From Erysipelothrix rhusiopathiae (GTDB taxonomy: Bacteria > Bacillota_I > Bacilli_A > Erysipelotrichales > Erysipelotrichaceae), in contig CACYBS010000351.1 in the NCBI GenBank assembly GCA_902772725.1, forward strand, positions 1 to 34,191: DNA of 34,191 bases, in the 5' to 3' direction. Numbering within the stretch: position 1 is the first letter of the stretch; each line of letters starts with the position of its first letter. The position numbers and the translations under genes are program-made. Of the stretch, positions 24,969-32,812 are shown in pieces. Below the pieces are notes generated by a model. That model ran no database searches, was not told the DNA's origin, and saw nothing but the letters and a program-made list of their open reading frames with translations.

Positions 24969-25862
24969 ATGAATATTAGTTACGATTACTACAGAGTGTT
25001 TTATTATGTGGCGAAATATAAAAGCTTTACAGCCGCTGCAAGAATTTTATTTAATAACCAGCCAAATATCACAAGAATGATGAAGAAAATGGAAGAAGAA
25101 TTGGGATGTTCTTTATTCATTCGGAACAGACGCGGCGTATCGCTTACTCCGGAAGGAGAAAAACTATATGCGCATGTTTCAGTTGCCTTTGAGCACATCA
25201 CAATCGGTGAGCAGGAAATCGCAAGAGACAAAGAACTTAAATCCGGCGTTGTGACAATCGCAGCCAGTGAGATCGCTCTTCATTGTGTATTGTTGCCGGT
25301 ATTGAAAGAGTATCGTAGGTTATACCCGGAAATCCGAATTAGAATTTCAAATCATTCCACTCCGCAGGCATTGATGACATTAAAAGAAGGACTAGCTGAT
25401 TTTGCGATTGTGACAGAGCCTTTTGATTTACCTGCTGATATCAATGGTGAAATCATCTGCTCTATTCAGGAAGTTGCCGTTTGCACCAAACAATATGAAA
25501 TCGAAGAAGGAACCAAGCTTTCAAATAACCAAATATTTGAGCATTCCATCATAGGAATGGAAGAAAATACAAGTTCTTTTACATTTTATACAGAATATTT
25601 TAATTCGATCGGCGTAACTTATAAAACGGATATAGAGGCTGCCACAGCGGATCAAATACTTCCGATGGTCAAAAGTGATTTAGGAATAGGATTTGTTCCT
25701 ACTGATTTTTTAAACAAAGAAGACATGGATAATCTGGTTATTCTTGACTTGGAGAAAGAATTGCCAAAAAGAAATATATGCATATTAAAACGAAAAAATA
25801 CCTCTTTAAGCTTGGCGGCACATGAACTTGAAAAAATGATAAAACAGAAAAAGGAAAAATAA
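24969..25862 (+). CDS. LysR-family transcriptional regulator
   Basis: The 297-residue protein has the LysR N-terminal winged helix-turn-helix (YYRVFYYVAKYKSFTAAARILFNNQPNITRMMKKMEEELG, then LFIRNRRGVSLTPEGEKLY) and a substrate-binding-like effector domain from about residue 90. The helix contains NQPNIT rather than the common SQPALS. Length is normal. It is divergent from the MATE transporter across 120 bases, an arrangement typical of a regulator and its target; the effector is unknown. It ends inside a shared hairpin that also contains the stop codon of the converging acetyltransferase gene. The start ATG lies 17 bases after the proposed -10, with GAGGAAT as ribosome binding site. Confidence 0.92.
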   Translation: MNISYDYYRVFYYVAKYKSFTAAARILFNNQPNITRMMKKMEEELGCSLFIRNRRGVSLTPEGEKLYAHVSVAFEHITIGEQEIARDKELKSGVVTIAASEIALHCVLLPVLKEYRRLYPEIRIRISNHSTPQALMTLKEGLADFAIVTEPFDLPADINGEIICSIQEVAVCTKQYEIEEGTKLSNNQIFEHSIIGMEENTSSFTFYTEYFNSIGVTYKTDIEAATADQILPMVKSDLGIGFVPTDFLNKEDMDNLVILDLEKELPKRNICILKRKNTSLSLAAHELEKMIKQKKEK

Positions 25863-25885
25863 ATGCACCTTTTAAGGTGCATTTA
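25860..25885. terminator. Terminator shared by two convergent genes, containing both stop codons
   Basis: A perfect stem of 12 bp (TAAATGCACCTT/AAGGTGCATTTA) with a TT loop spans from the LysR stop codon to the acetyltransferase stop codon. On the minus strand it is followed by TTTTTCC, a good U-tract; the plus-strand tail is weak. Confidence 0.85.
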
Positions 25886-26446
25886 CTCCTGCTCAATTTT
25901 CTTTTTTACAACAGCCGGAACGCCTGCTGCCACCGAATTATCCGGTATATCACTTGTGACAACACTGCCTGCCGCAATAACGCAGCCATCCCCAATGGTA
26001 ACACCCGGAAGTACTGTCACATTGCCGCCAAACCAACAATTATTACCAACTTTAATCGGTAACGCCTTCTCTAAACCTTTATTGCGTTTTTCATACTGCA
26101 AAGGATGGGTGGCGGTATAAAAACCGCAAAACGGTCCGATAAAGGCATTATCACCAATTGTAATAGAACCACCATCCATAAAATAACAGCCATGATTCAC
26201 AAAACATCCTGTTCCAAAAGTGGTTCTGTTTCCGTAATCAAAATAAACTGGTGCTAAAACAGCCATCCCTTCCGGTAATTCACGACCTAATATTTTCTTT
26301 AATGTTTGTGTCTGTTCTTCACTTCCCGGCCTAGCCATATTAAATTCATAATTCAACTCTTCTGCATTTAATCTTAACTTCAATATTTCTTTATCAAAGT
26401 TGGCATCATACCATTCACCCTTGATCATCTTTTCAATTTCTGTCAT
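25883..26446 (-). CDS. maa: Maltose/galactoside O-acetyltransferase (hexapeptide-repeat family)
   Basis: This 187-residue enzyme has the Maa/LacA fold: an N-terminal helical cap (Mac domain; EKMIKGEWYDANFD), then left-handed beta-helix hexapeptides such as ITIGDNAFIGPFC and VTVLPGVTIGDGCVIAAGSVV, and the catalytic His in YTATHPL. It transfers acetyl from acetyl-CoA to a sugar hydroxyl, possibly to detoxify excess imported sugar. The start at 26446 follows GGAGG. A TATAAT -10 at 26475-26470 (minus strand) probably drives it. Convergent with the LysR gene. The sugar acceptor cannot be told from sequence. Confidence 0.92.
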   Translation of the reverse strand: MTEIEKMIKGEWYDANFDKEILKLRLNAEELNYEFNMARPGSEEQTQTLKKILGRELPEGMAVLAPVYFDYGNRTTFGTGCFVNHGCYFMDGGSITIGDNAFIGPFCGFYTATHPLQYEKRNKGLEKALPIKVGNNCWFGGNVTVLPGVTIGDGCVIAAGSVVTSDIPDNSVAAGVPAVVKKKIEQE

Positions 26447-26664
26447 GATTTGTCCTCCATCACTTGTTCATTATAGCTAATTACGATTATTAAATACTAC
26501 TAAAAGATGAGTATTAATCACTCTAAACAATCGAAAATATACTTCATATGTCAAAACGGCAAGAATAAAGGATGAATTATTTCATTCCTAAACAATTCCC
26601 CATCTCCTTTTTCAAAACTGTGTTACTATTAAATTAACAAGAACTACGAAAGCGAGATAATACT

Positions 26665-27300
26665 ATGTTTAAGAAAAAAGAGAAAGGAATGAACTTTCAG
26701 AGCACCCTGATGGGTATGCTGGCATTAATTGCCGTGGTAGCGGTTATCTTTGCGTGCTATGAATATAATCAGGTACATAAAAAAGCACCGCAAATATCAG
26801 CTACCTTAGTAGAAACCAGATTAGAAGATTGCTCGGAAATCGTAACTACCAGATATAAATACAACGGTGTTGGAATCTATGAAGTTCCAAGACAGATGTT
26901 AGGAAACTTTCCAATCCCCCTAACCGGAAGTAAGTTGATTGTTGCCTATAAAGGTGAAATGTTGATTGGAACAGATTTCTCGGATCCTAAGATCACAATT
27001 GAAGATAAAGTCATTACCATTCAATATCCGGAATTAAAGATACTCTCCCATACCATCGATTCAAAATCCTTTGATGTATGGGATGAAAGCACCGGTCTTT
27101 TTGAAGACTTTACAATGGATGATTATGCGACATTTGTCACCGAACAGAAAAAGATCCAGGAGGCTGCCGCCATTGAAAACGGAGTTTTGAATCAGGAATG
27201 CGAAAAGGCAAAATTATCGATTCAAAAACTGGTCAGCGTCGGCGATATATCTGAGCAGGGGTATACCGTTAAGGTCATCTTCGGAGAAGAAGAAAAGTAA
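26665..27300 (+). CDS. DUF4230 family membrane-anchored protein
   Basis: The 211-residue protein has a lysine-rich start, one membrane segment at about 14-33, and an outer region matching the DUF4230 pattern (CSEIVTTRYKYNGVGIYE, then GSKLIVAYKGEMLIGTDFSDPKITIEDKVITIQYPE). Residues 150-185 are helical and Glu/Lys-rich. Family function is unknown, and I know of no assay for it. The ribosome binding site is weak (AAGCGAGA before the ATG at 26665). It is a single gene with its own terminator, and its promoter is not clear within the 218-base gap upstream. Confidence 0.82.
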   Translation: MFKKKEKGMNFQSTLMGMLALIAVVAVIFACYEYNQVHKKAPQISATLVETRLEDCSEIVTTRYKYNGVGIYEVPRQMLGNFPIPLTGSKLIVAYKGEMLIGTDFSDPKITIEDKVITIQYPELKILSHTIDSKSFDVWDESTGLFEDFTMDDYATFVTEQKKIQEAAAIENGVLNQECEKAKLSIQKLVSVGDISEQGYTVKVIFGEEEK

Positions 27301-27303
27301 GTC

Positions 27304-27330
27304 AAGGTCCATCATACGATGGATCTTTTC
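27304..27330 (+). terminator. Terminator of the DUF4230 gene
   Basis: A 10-bp stem (AAGGTCCATC/GATGGATCTT, one G-U pair) with an ATAC loop is followed by TTCTTAT just after the stop codon. Confidence 0.8.
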
Positions 27331-27338
27331 TTATAAAA

Positions 27339-27363
27339 AAATCTCGTTAATATTCCGAGATTT
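27339..27363 (-). terminator. Terminator of the small basic protein gene
   Basis: Stem AAATCTCG/CGAGATTT with a 9-base loop, followed on the minus strand by a T-run of seven. The stop codon at 27347-27349 lies in the loop, which supports the short gene as real. Confidence 0.78.
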
Positions 27364-27538
27364 CCTTACGAGTTTCTTTTCGAGCATTGTTGCGGTCATA
27401 TTTAGTCTTATCTTTCATAGTTGCACTAGGGCGCATCCATATACCGCCATTGTTGATCACATTCTGTCTTTCAATACCGCGTACTGCCTTGATTTGAGCC
27501 ACTTTTGACTTTTTACGATTATTCTTTTTCTTTTTCAT
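27347..27538 (-). CDS. Small very basic protein (unknown family)
   Basis: This 63-residue protein starts MKKKKNNRKKSKVAQIKAV and contains about one third Lys or Arg. The middle has GGIWMRPSATMKDKTKYDR, which looks like a conserved motif of small Bacillota proteins as I recall, but I cannot name one. Such charge suggests nucleic-acid or ribosome binding; this is inference. An AGG site lies about nine bases upstream of the ATG. A matching terminator overlaps its stop, which argues for a true gene despite its size. Confidence 0.6.
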   Translation of the reverse strand: MKKKKNNRKKSKVAQIKAVRGIERQNVINNGGIWMRPSATMKDKTKYDRNNARKETRKEISEY

Positions 27539-27572
27539 ATTCTTCTACCTGCTACAAATATTATAAATCAAA

Positions 27573-27598
27573 GAGACCTATCTAAAAAGATAGATCTC
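27573..27598 (-). terminator. Terminator of the LRR-YbjN operon
   Basis: The minus strand pairs GAGATCTATCT with AGATAGGTCTC (one G-U), loop TTTT, followed by TTTGATTTAT. It lies ten bases after the YbjN-like stop. Confidence 0.72.
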
Positions 27599-27607
27599 AC
27601 TTACCAA

Positions 27608-28219
27608 TCAATTCAAATCTCCCGGCTTTTTATCCGGTTCTTCTTCATCCAGGAAAGATTCTAAAAATTCAATGAATTCTTCGTCCTCACCCTGGGAAAC
27701 AGCTTTTTCAAGAAGCTTCCGGGTAATCTGGCGTCTGTAACAGTCTTTCCAACAATGATAAGCCTGTTTAGCACTCATATCCTTAAAGACAATTCCCAGC
27801 AATCCCTCATCTACCTTTTCAAAGAGGTTGATACCAGTCATAATTCCTTCTCTGATGACTTCATCAGAAGGAAGTCCATTATCTGTATCTATATAGAAAC
27901 GGTAGCGGGTTTCGCCATCATCATAATCCATTTCAAAGTTTCCCATAGATATATCATAATTGACACGGGTTAGATATTCTGCCATTCTAGCCATCATTAT
28001 TTCATCATCCGGATTGGTTGAGACAGGTGATGACGCTAAAATCAAAATACCTCCAAGGGCAAGGTGAATATTAAAAGAGATGCCATTCAATCTGCTTTCA
28101 ATCCCTACATCAAAGCGGAATATTCCTTTTTTCTCATCAAAGTAGAAATTCCAACCATCGTTTTCTAAAAAGTTTTGAACTAAATCAGCGACTTCTCGCG
28201 AATATGGATAATCCGACAT
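27608..28219 (-). CDS. YbjN-like (type III secretion chaperone-like fold) protein
   Basis: The product is 203 residues. Its first half fits the YbjN domain: VADLVQNFLENDGWNFYFDEKKGIFRFDVGI, then ASSPVSTNPDDEIMMARMAEYLTRVNYDISMGNFEMDYDDGETRYRFYIDTD. The C-terminal 60 residues are helical and acidic (ESFLDEEEPDKKPG). YbjN-fold proteins act as chaperones or sensory adaptors in some cases; their role here is unknown. The start ATG at 28219 lies inside the end of the upstream LRR gene (overlap of 35 bases), with its GAAAGGAAAGG site also inside that gene, so expression is coupled to it. Confidence 0.8.
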   Translation of the reverse strand: MSDYPYSREVADLVQNFLENDGWNFYFDEKKGIFRFDVGIESRLNGISFNIHLALGGILILASSPVSTNPDDEIMMARMAEYLTRVNYDISMGNFEMDYDDGETRYRFYIDTDNGLPSDEVIREGIMTGINLFEKVDEGLLGIVFKDMSAKQAYHCWKDCYRRQITRKLLEKAVSQGEDEEFIEFLESFLDEEEPDKKPGDLN

Positions 28220-29522
28220 ATTTTTCAACCTTTCCTTTCTTTTCTCTTAACTCATCTTCTGTATACACTCTGAATTCAGGATGCAGATGCATCCAATGTG
28301 TTATCAACTCCGACATTAAGTCATCCAGACCGATTACATTCATATCTGCCAAAAACCACTCTTCCCGATAATTATTTTCAATAGATGTTAACTGATGACT
28401 ATGATACAGTGTTGCACCATCTTGAATACCATACTCCTGGGCAAAATCATCTTCATATTCATAAAAATCAACATCTGTCCACCAATCCAACAAGCCTTCT
28501 TCATCCAGGCAGGGAACAATACCGAATCCCCTGTACCAACAATCGTAAGAATCATAATAATAGGCACTCATCGATTCTATGATAAACTCTTCATTGAATA
28601 TCATATTGATTAACCAGGTATCCTTACGTTTTTGCCTTAAGTATTTACTAACATCCACTGTGTTATTGAATAGTACGGAAGTTTTATTTAATGGAGGCTT
28701 TTTACGGCTCACTTTAATTTGTTTCACATACTCCAAACCTTTCAATTTTTGGGCAGTGATACTGTATTGTTTAAATAATTCCGGATAACATCGTGATTTA
28801 TCTTTTGTGGCATTGGAAACACTTTCTACCAGATCTAATAGAAGAGGATGTTCATCCCATATCATGAAACCGGTATTCAATGCCCCATCCCCAAGTTTAC
28901 TTACGGATTTAGGCAGCACTATTTTCTTTTTAACAGTAGTTCTAAAAAACGCACAGTCTTCAATCTCTTCCAACGTGGATGGAAGAATCAGAGAATCTAA
29001 TTCCATATAGCTTAGACAAAACGATTTTAAGACTTTAATCCCTTCCGGAATCACTAAATTCTTTGAATGGGCATGAGCTAGAAATAATTGATTATCTTTA
29101 AAATAGAAATCGGGATATTTAGATTCTATCCAGGGTGTATTATAGAAAGCCTCTACTCCAAAGATGATCGTTTGATCTAAATCATATTCATGCTTGTCAT
29201 AAACATATTGAAAGCTTTTATCAGTGACAATCGATTCAAGCTTCAAACAGTTTCTAAAGGCATAGCTATGAATTCTTTGAAGCGTTGAAGGAAGGAAGAC
29301 CTTTTCCAAATTTATGCAGTCTCTAAAGGCATTTCGCCCAATTTCTTCAATCCCCCGGTCAACGATAATGGATGTAATATTATCTTTTTCATCCTTCCAT
29401 GGGACCTCATCCATTAATGCTCCACCAAAATCCGGTATGATTCCTTTGACGGTAAGACAGCCATGTTCATCCAGATTCCACTCGATTGAAATCGTATTAG
29501 AATTATTCATAAGATTTTTCAT
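28185..29522 (-). CDS. BspA-type leucine-rich-repeat protein with an acidic C-terminal domain
   Basis: This 445-residue protein carries LRR_5 repeats (IIVDRGIEEIGRNAFRDCINLEKVFLPSTLQRI type) at about residues 50-110 and 150-215. Residues 255-445 form another domain rich in acidic and aromatic residues (YYYDSYDCWYRGF, WWTDVDFYEYEDDFAQEYG) that I do not recognise. No signal peptide or anchor is seen, so it is probably cytoplasmic, unlike classic secreted BspA. The start at 29522 follows AGGAGAG. It is the first gene of a pair with the YbjN-like gene, which it overlaps. A 7-bp inverted repeat lies in its leader. Confidence 0.85.
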   Translation of the reverse strand: MKNLMNNSNTISIEWNLDEHGCLTVKGIIPDFGGALMDEVPWKDEKDNITSIIVDRGIEEIGRNAFRDCINLEKVFLPSTLQRIHSYAFRNCLKLESIVTDKSFQYVYDKHEYDLDQTIIFGVEAFYNTPWIESKYPDFYFKDNQLFLAHAHSKNLVIPEGIKVLKSFCLSYMELDSLILPSTLEEIEDCAFFRTTVKKKIVLPKSVSKLGDGALNTGFMIWDEHPLLLDLVESVSNATKDKSRCYPELFKQYSITAQKLKGLEYVKQIKVSRKKPPLNKTSVLFNNTVDVSKYLRQKRKDTWLINMIFNEEFIIESMSAYYYDSYDCWYRGFGIVPCLDEEGLLDWWTDVDFYEYEDDFAQEYGIQDGATLYHSHQLTSIENNYREEWFLADMNVIGLDDLMSELITHWMHLHPEFRVYTEDELREKKGKVEKYVGLSIFARSR

Positions 29523-29538
29523 GTTCTCTCCTATTTAC

Positions 29539-29571
29539 CAGATCAATGCGAACCATTTTTTAAATGATCTG
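29539..29571 (-). promoter_or_regulatory. Inverted repeat in the leader of the LRR-YbjN operon
   Basis: CAGATCA and TGATCTG flank a 19-base loop just upstream of the LRR gene's ribosome binding site. It could be a regulator site or an RNA hairpin. A weak promoter (TTGAAA/TTAAAA, 18 bases) overlaps on the minus strand. Confidence 0.35.
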
Positions 29572-29618
29572 TTTATTCAATTTTCAAAAAACAAATATTA
29601 GGATTAAAAAAAGAGTCA

Positions 29619-29813
29619 TTACATGTCTGCGGGTGAACAAAAGGCAAAGCCTTTTATTTCCCTTGCAGATACGGTCCGGCAGCTTCTGCCATCTCCTGTT
29701 TTGTGACCCACAAGAATTGAAACAAGGTGTGTATTGATATCATTTCTCAATACCTCGTAGTTAAAGCGGTAAGCTATCGCTTTTCCGCAGTCAAACACAA
29801 TGTTGTCGTCCAT
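29619..29813 (-). CDS. Small orphan protein with its own promoter
   Basis: The 64-residue product contains cysteines at 9, 45 and 59 and looks soluble. I do not recognise it. The evidence for reality is good: AAGGAGG lies eight bases upstream of the ATG at 29813 and a clear promoter lies at 29856-29884. One oddity is a strong hairpin (AAAAGGC/GCCTTTT) inside the last codons (29639-29655), followed on the minus strand by GTTCACC; it may end transcription before the stop codon or slow translation. Alternatively the transcript is a small RNA whose coding potential is accidental. Confidence 0.5.
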   Translation of the reverse strand: MDDNIVFDCGKAIAYRFNYEVLRNDINTHLVSILVGHKTGDGRSCRTVSAREIKGFAFCSPADM

Positions 29814-29855
29814 TTTAGGCTCCTCCTTTTCCTCACCCTGATAGGATGGACTGTC

Positions 29856-29884
29856 ATCATATACCATAATGAAACCGATTTCAA
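29856..29884 (-). promoter_or_regulatory. Promoter of the small orphan gene
   Basis: On the minus strand, TTGAAA (29884-29879) and TATGAT (29861-29856) are 17 bases apart. The rest of 29885-30003 is A/T-rich with nothing I can name. Confidence 0.65.
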
Positions 29885-30003
29885 GGAAAATTTTGGTTTT
29901 TTGATGTTATGCAAATGTTAACCCCCTCAAAAATGGTTCTTACACTACTGATAACAGAAATTTTTTCAAAAAATATATGTATTATTTTTTGTTTCAAAAG
30001 AAA

Positions 30004-30028
30004 AATCCCAAGAAATTATCTTAGGATT
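30004..30028 (-). terminator. Terminator of the LRR-LRR-phosphatase operon
   Basis: The minus strand forms AATCCTAAGA/TCTTGGGATT (one G-U pair) with a TAATT loop, followed by TTTCTTTTG, twelve bases after the phosphatase stop codon. Confidence 0.78.
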
Positions 30029-30040
30029 CAAAAAATAGTA

Positions 30041-30511
30041 TTATTCATGTTTTGGATTTAATTCTAAAGAATATACTTCTTCCAATAAATCATATACATG
30101 CATATTTGGATGATATTCTTTAAAATATTCTGAATTATCTCTACCCAATAGCTTTTCTGCAAAAGCGCCTACTGCTCTTGAGCGGGATTGTCCTGCATAA
30201 CAATGTACTAATAAGGTATCCACGTCTAAATGATCCTGTATGAAATGGATGATCTTTTCAGCCATCTCTTTATTAAAGAGCACGGCATCTTTTACTTCCC
30301 TTTCAATATCATCAAAATATAGAGTTAATACCCCTTTGCAGTATTTGTTCTCTGTAAAAGTAACACCAAAGCCCTGAGTATGCGTATCCTGGATCGATAT
30401 CACGACATAGGTATCCGACTCCATGATCCAGTTTTCTAATCCATACGGGTAGTAATGAGCCATCACATAATCAAAGGCATCAAAAATAGATTCTACTCTA
30501 ACCTGTTTCAT
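30041..30511 (-). CDS. Cysteine-based protein phosphatase (dual-specificity type)
   Basis: The 156-residue protein has the phosphatase P-loop VHCYAGQSRS, with nucleophile Cys104 and Arg110 in the HCx5R pattern, and an acidic FDD at 67-68 that may supply the general acid. It resembles bacterial dual-specificity-like tyrosine phosphatases in which this loop follows a short beta-sheet core. The start ATG at 30511 overlaps the upstream LRR stop as ATGA, and AGAAGGA lies upstream within that gene. The target is unknown; a phosphorylated LRR partner or associated kinase substrate is a reasonable guess. It is the last gene of the operon and has a terminator. Confidence 0.82.
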   Translation of the reverse strand: MKQVRVESIFDAFDYVMAHYYPYGLENWIMESDTYVVISIQDTHTQGFGVTFTENKYCKGVLTLYFDDIEREVKDAVLFNKEMAEKIIHFIQDHLDVDTLLVHCYAGQSRSRAVGAFAEKLLGRDNSEYFKEYHPNMHVYDLLEEVYSLELNPKHE

Positions 30512-30996
30512 ACCCAATCCTTCTTTTTTAAACTAATGCAGGATACAAACGCACTTTCATCGATATATTTGATATTGGATGACATCTGTACCTCTTCTAA
30601 GCCATAACAATTTTCAAAGGCTCCCTTTGCGATGGAGATCACCGTATCCGGAATGACGACCTTTTTTATGTTTCTGCATCCCGAGAATGTATAATCATAA
30701 ATCTCAGTAATAAAAGGAAGAGTAATCTCTCTTAGATGTTTACATCCATAGAAGGCGTATTTACCTATTGTCTGCACGGTATCCGGTATTTGAACATGTT
30801 CTAAATCAATACATTGTTCAAATGCCGAATCACCGATAGATTTAACTCCATCTGGAATCGATATACTTTGAATGAAGATCTTTTCCTTAAAACATTTTTC
30901 ACCGATTTCAACAATTCCTTCCGGTAATACCACTTCATTACCGTGTCCGGTGTATTGTTTCAAAATACCGTCTTCGATCACAAATTCATCATTCAT
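30508..30996 (-). CDS. Short BspA-type leucine-rich-repeat protein
   Basis: This 162-residue protein consists almost wholly of about six LRR_5 repeats (ISIPDGVKSIGDSAFEQCIDLE type) from residue 20, without signal peptide or membrane segment. Its opening EFVIEDGILKQYTGHGNEVVLPEGIVEIG is clearly related to the opening of the upstream 568-residue LRR protein, so the two are paralogues and this one may be a shortened copy. Both ends overlap neighbours by ATGA (30993-30996 and 30508-30511). It could serve as a protein-binding adaptor between the larger LRR protein and the phosphatase; this is inference. Confidence 0.85.
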   Translation of the reverse strand: MNDEFVIEDGILKQYTGHGNEVVLPEGIVEIGEKCFKEKIFIQSISIPDGVKSIGDSAFEQCIDLEHVQIPDTVQTIGKYAFYGCKHLREITLPFITEIYDYTFSGCRNIKKVVIPDTVISIAKGAFENCYGLEEVQMSSNIKYIDESAFVSCISLKKKDWV

Positions 30997-32699
30997 AAGT
31001 TTCCATCCGATGAAAGCTTTTTATATAAATCCGAATCACTTTCAATAATCGAAAGTGCCTTTTCATTATCCTTCTGTTTAAGAATTGATCCATAAATCGA
31101 AATCATATCTTTCATTTCCAGCTCTTCATAGTATTCTACAAGAAATTTAGCTGCTTCCACTAATACCTGCTCCCGGCACGGAGAAGATAGATAATGAATG
31201 ATTCCATCAGCAAGCTTTTGAATATCATCATCCTTTAAAAACCTTAGATAAGGCATATCCGATTTATGATTGGTAAGGTATACTTTTGCCTGCGTATTCA
31301 AGTCCAGTGTATCCCAGATACTTCTTTGCGATAATACATATTCATTCAAAGCTCCCCAGCTAAGCTTGTCAATATAGTCCGGAAGTGTATCCAGCCATTT
31401 TCCTTTTAGCTTATTAAATGGCAGAGCATGTTTGGAGATACATTTGATATCCTTGGAAATGGAAAAGTTCTCCTTTTGTCCGATATAACCAAACAGAATA
31501 CCGTTTTGAATAATATAACCTTCATCATCGGCCAGCTTTCTGCATTCATAGAAAGCCGACTCCCCGATATATTCAACCGTATCCGGTAAATGAATCATTT
31601 CCAGATTTCTGCAGTATGAAAACGCATGATCTTCTATTCTTTTTAAATTAGGTGACAACTCAATACTTGAAAGCTCTTTACAGCCGGAAAAGATTCCGTA
31701 TGGTAATTCTGTAACCCGGGATGAAAGATACACATGTTCCAGGCCGGTACATTCTAAGAAGGCTTCCTCTTCTATTTCAGTGACGCTGTCAGGGATGGTA
31801 ATTTGTTTGATCTTTACACAATGAGCAAACGCATGATCCCGTATATAGGTAACGTTGGAAGGTATGTCAATGGATTCAAGCCGGATACAATCCGCAAAGC
31901 CATAGCTTCCGATCGAAGTGACACCGGCAGGAATTTTGATTTCTTTTAAATGTGTGCATCCGGAAAAAATATGGTCTCCCATATTGGTAACGGAGGAAGG
32001 AATATGAATGTCTTCTAAATGACTGCAGTCAAAAAAGGCATATTCATCAATTGTATCTACCGTTCCTAATATTTCAATATTCTTTAAATGCGAACATTTT
32101 CCAAACGCATAGGCAGGAATTTGATTTACACCACAAGGTATAGTAAGTTCTTTGAGCTTTCCGCAATTATAAAATACGTTTTTTCCAAGCTTAGTTACAC
32201 CACTTGGAATTGATACATCTTCTAAGCGTATGCAGTTATAAAAGATACCATCTTCGAAAACAGTTACCGTATCGGGGATATCTACATGTTTTAAGCTGAA
32301 ACAACCCGCAAACAGCCCTTTCTTAAGTACAGTTACCCCGTATGGAATTTGGATCGTCTCCAACATTTCACATCCCGAAAAAGCCTGTTCGCCAATGGTT
32401 TCCACAGTTTGAGGCAGTTTGATATTCTGTATGCCGGCACAGGCAAAAAATGCACCTTTGCCGATTTCTTCGATACTGCCTTCGATGATTACTTCTTTTA
32501 AGTGATCACATCCGTAAAAGGCAGATTCCCCGATTCTTTTGACCGATTCGGGAATCTTGACATTTTCTAACATCCTGCATCCTGAAAAGGCATTATCCCC
32601 GATTTCAGTTACTGTTTCAGGAATTACGGCATTTTCCTGATATCCCCTGAATTTCTTTAGTACGCCGTTTTCAATATCATATAAAGCCTGTTCCATCAT
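30993..32699 (-). CDS. Large BspA-type leucine-rich-repeat protein with C-terminal helical domain
   Basis: The 568-residue protein has sixteen consecutive 23-residue LRR_5 repeats (about residues 20-390), such as NVKIPESVKRIGESAFYGCDHLK. A GILFGYIGQKENFSI segment follows, then a helical region of about 140 residues (LNTQAKVYLTNHKSD, EYYEELEMKDMISIY) that I do not recognise. No signal peptide, cell-wall motif or membrane segment is seen, so it is probably cytoplasmic. Such repeats form protein-binding surfaces. The start is the ATG at 32699 or 32696 behind CGGAGG. It leads an operon of three overlapping genes; only a weak TGATAAAAT -10 is seen upstream. Confidence 0.88.
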   Translation of the reverse strand: MMEQALYDIENGVLKKFRGYQENAVIPETVTEIGDNAFSGCRMLENVKIPESVKRIGESAFYGCDHLKEVIIEGSIEEIGKGAFFACAGIQNIKLPQTVETIGEQAFSGCEMLETIQIPYGVTVLKKGLFAGCFSLKHVDIPDTVTVFEDGIFYNCIRLEDVSIPSGVTKLGKNVFYNCGKLKELTIPCGVNQIPAYAFGKCSHLKNIEILGTVDTIDEYAFFDCSHLEDIHIPSSVTNMGDHIFSGCTHLKEIKIPAGVTSIGSYGFADCIRLESIDIPSNVTYIRDHAFAHCVKIKQITIPDSVTEIEEEAFLECTGLEHVYLSSRVTELPYGIFSGCKELSSIELSPNLKRIEDHAFSYCRNLEMIHLPDTVEYIGESAFYECRKLADDEGYIIQNGILFGYIGQKENFSISKDIKCISKHALPFNKLKGKWLDTLPDYIDKLSWGALNEYVLSQRSIWDTLDLNTQAKVYLTNHKSDMPYLRFLKDDDIQKLADGIIHYLSSPCREQVLVEAAKFLVEYYEELEMKDMISIYGSILKQKDNEKALSIIESDSDLYKKLSSDGNL

Positions 32700-32785
32700 G
32701 AACACCTCCGGTAATTATCTGTTTCAATTTTATCAGTTTCTCGTTCTTTTCTCTATATATGCCCGCACTTGACACTGAAATTAAA

Positions 32786-32812
32786 AAGAGTTGGATTACT
32801 ATCCCAACTCTT
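32786..32812 (-). terminator. Terminator of the second MATE gene
   Basis: The minus strand forms AAGAGTTGG/CCAACTCTT with a 9-base loop, followed by TTTAATTTC. The first arm overlaps the stop codon. Confidence 0.82.

Noticed and set aside
30993-32699. Tandem DNA repeats or a CRISPR-like array in the LRR region
   Set aside because: Regular spacing reflects 69-bp coding units of the 23-residue repeats; the DNA is diverged, with no identical repeats or spacers.
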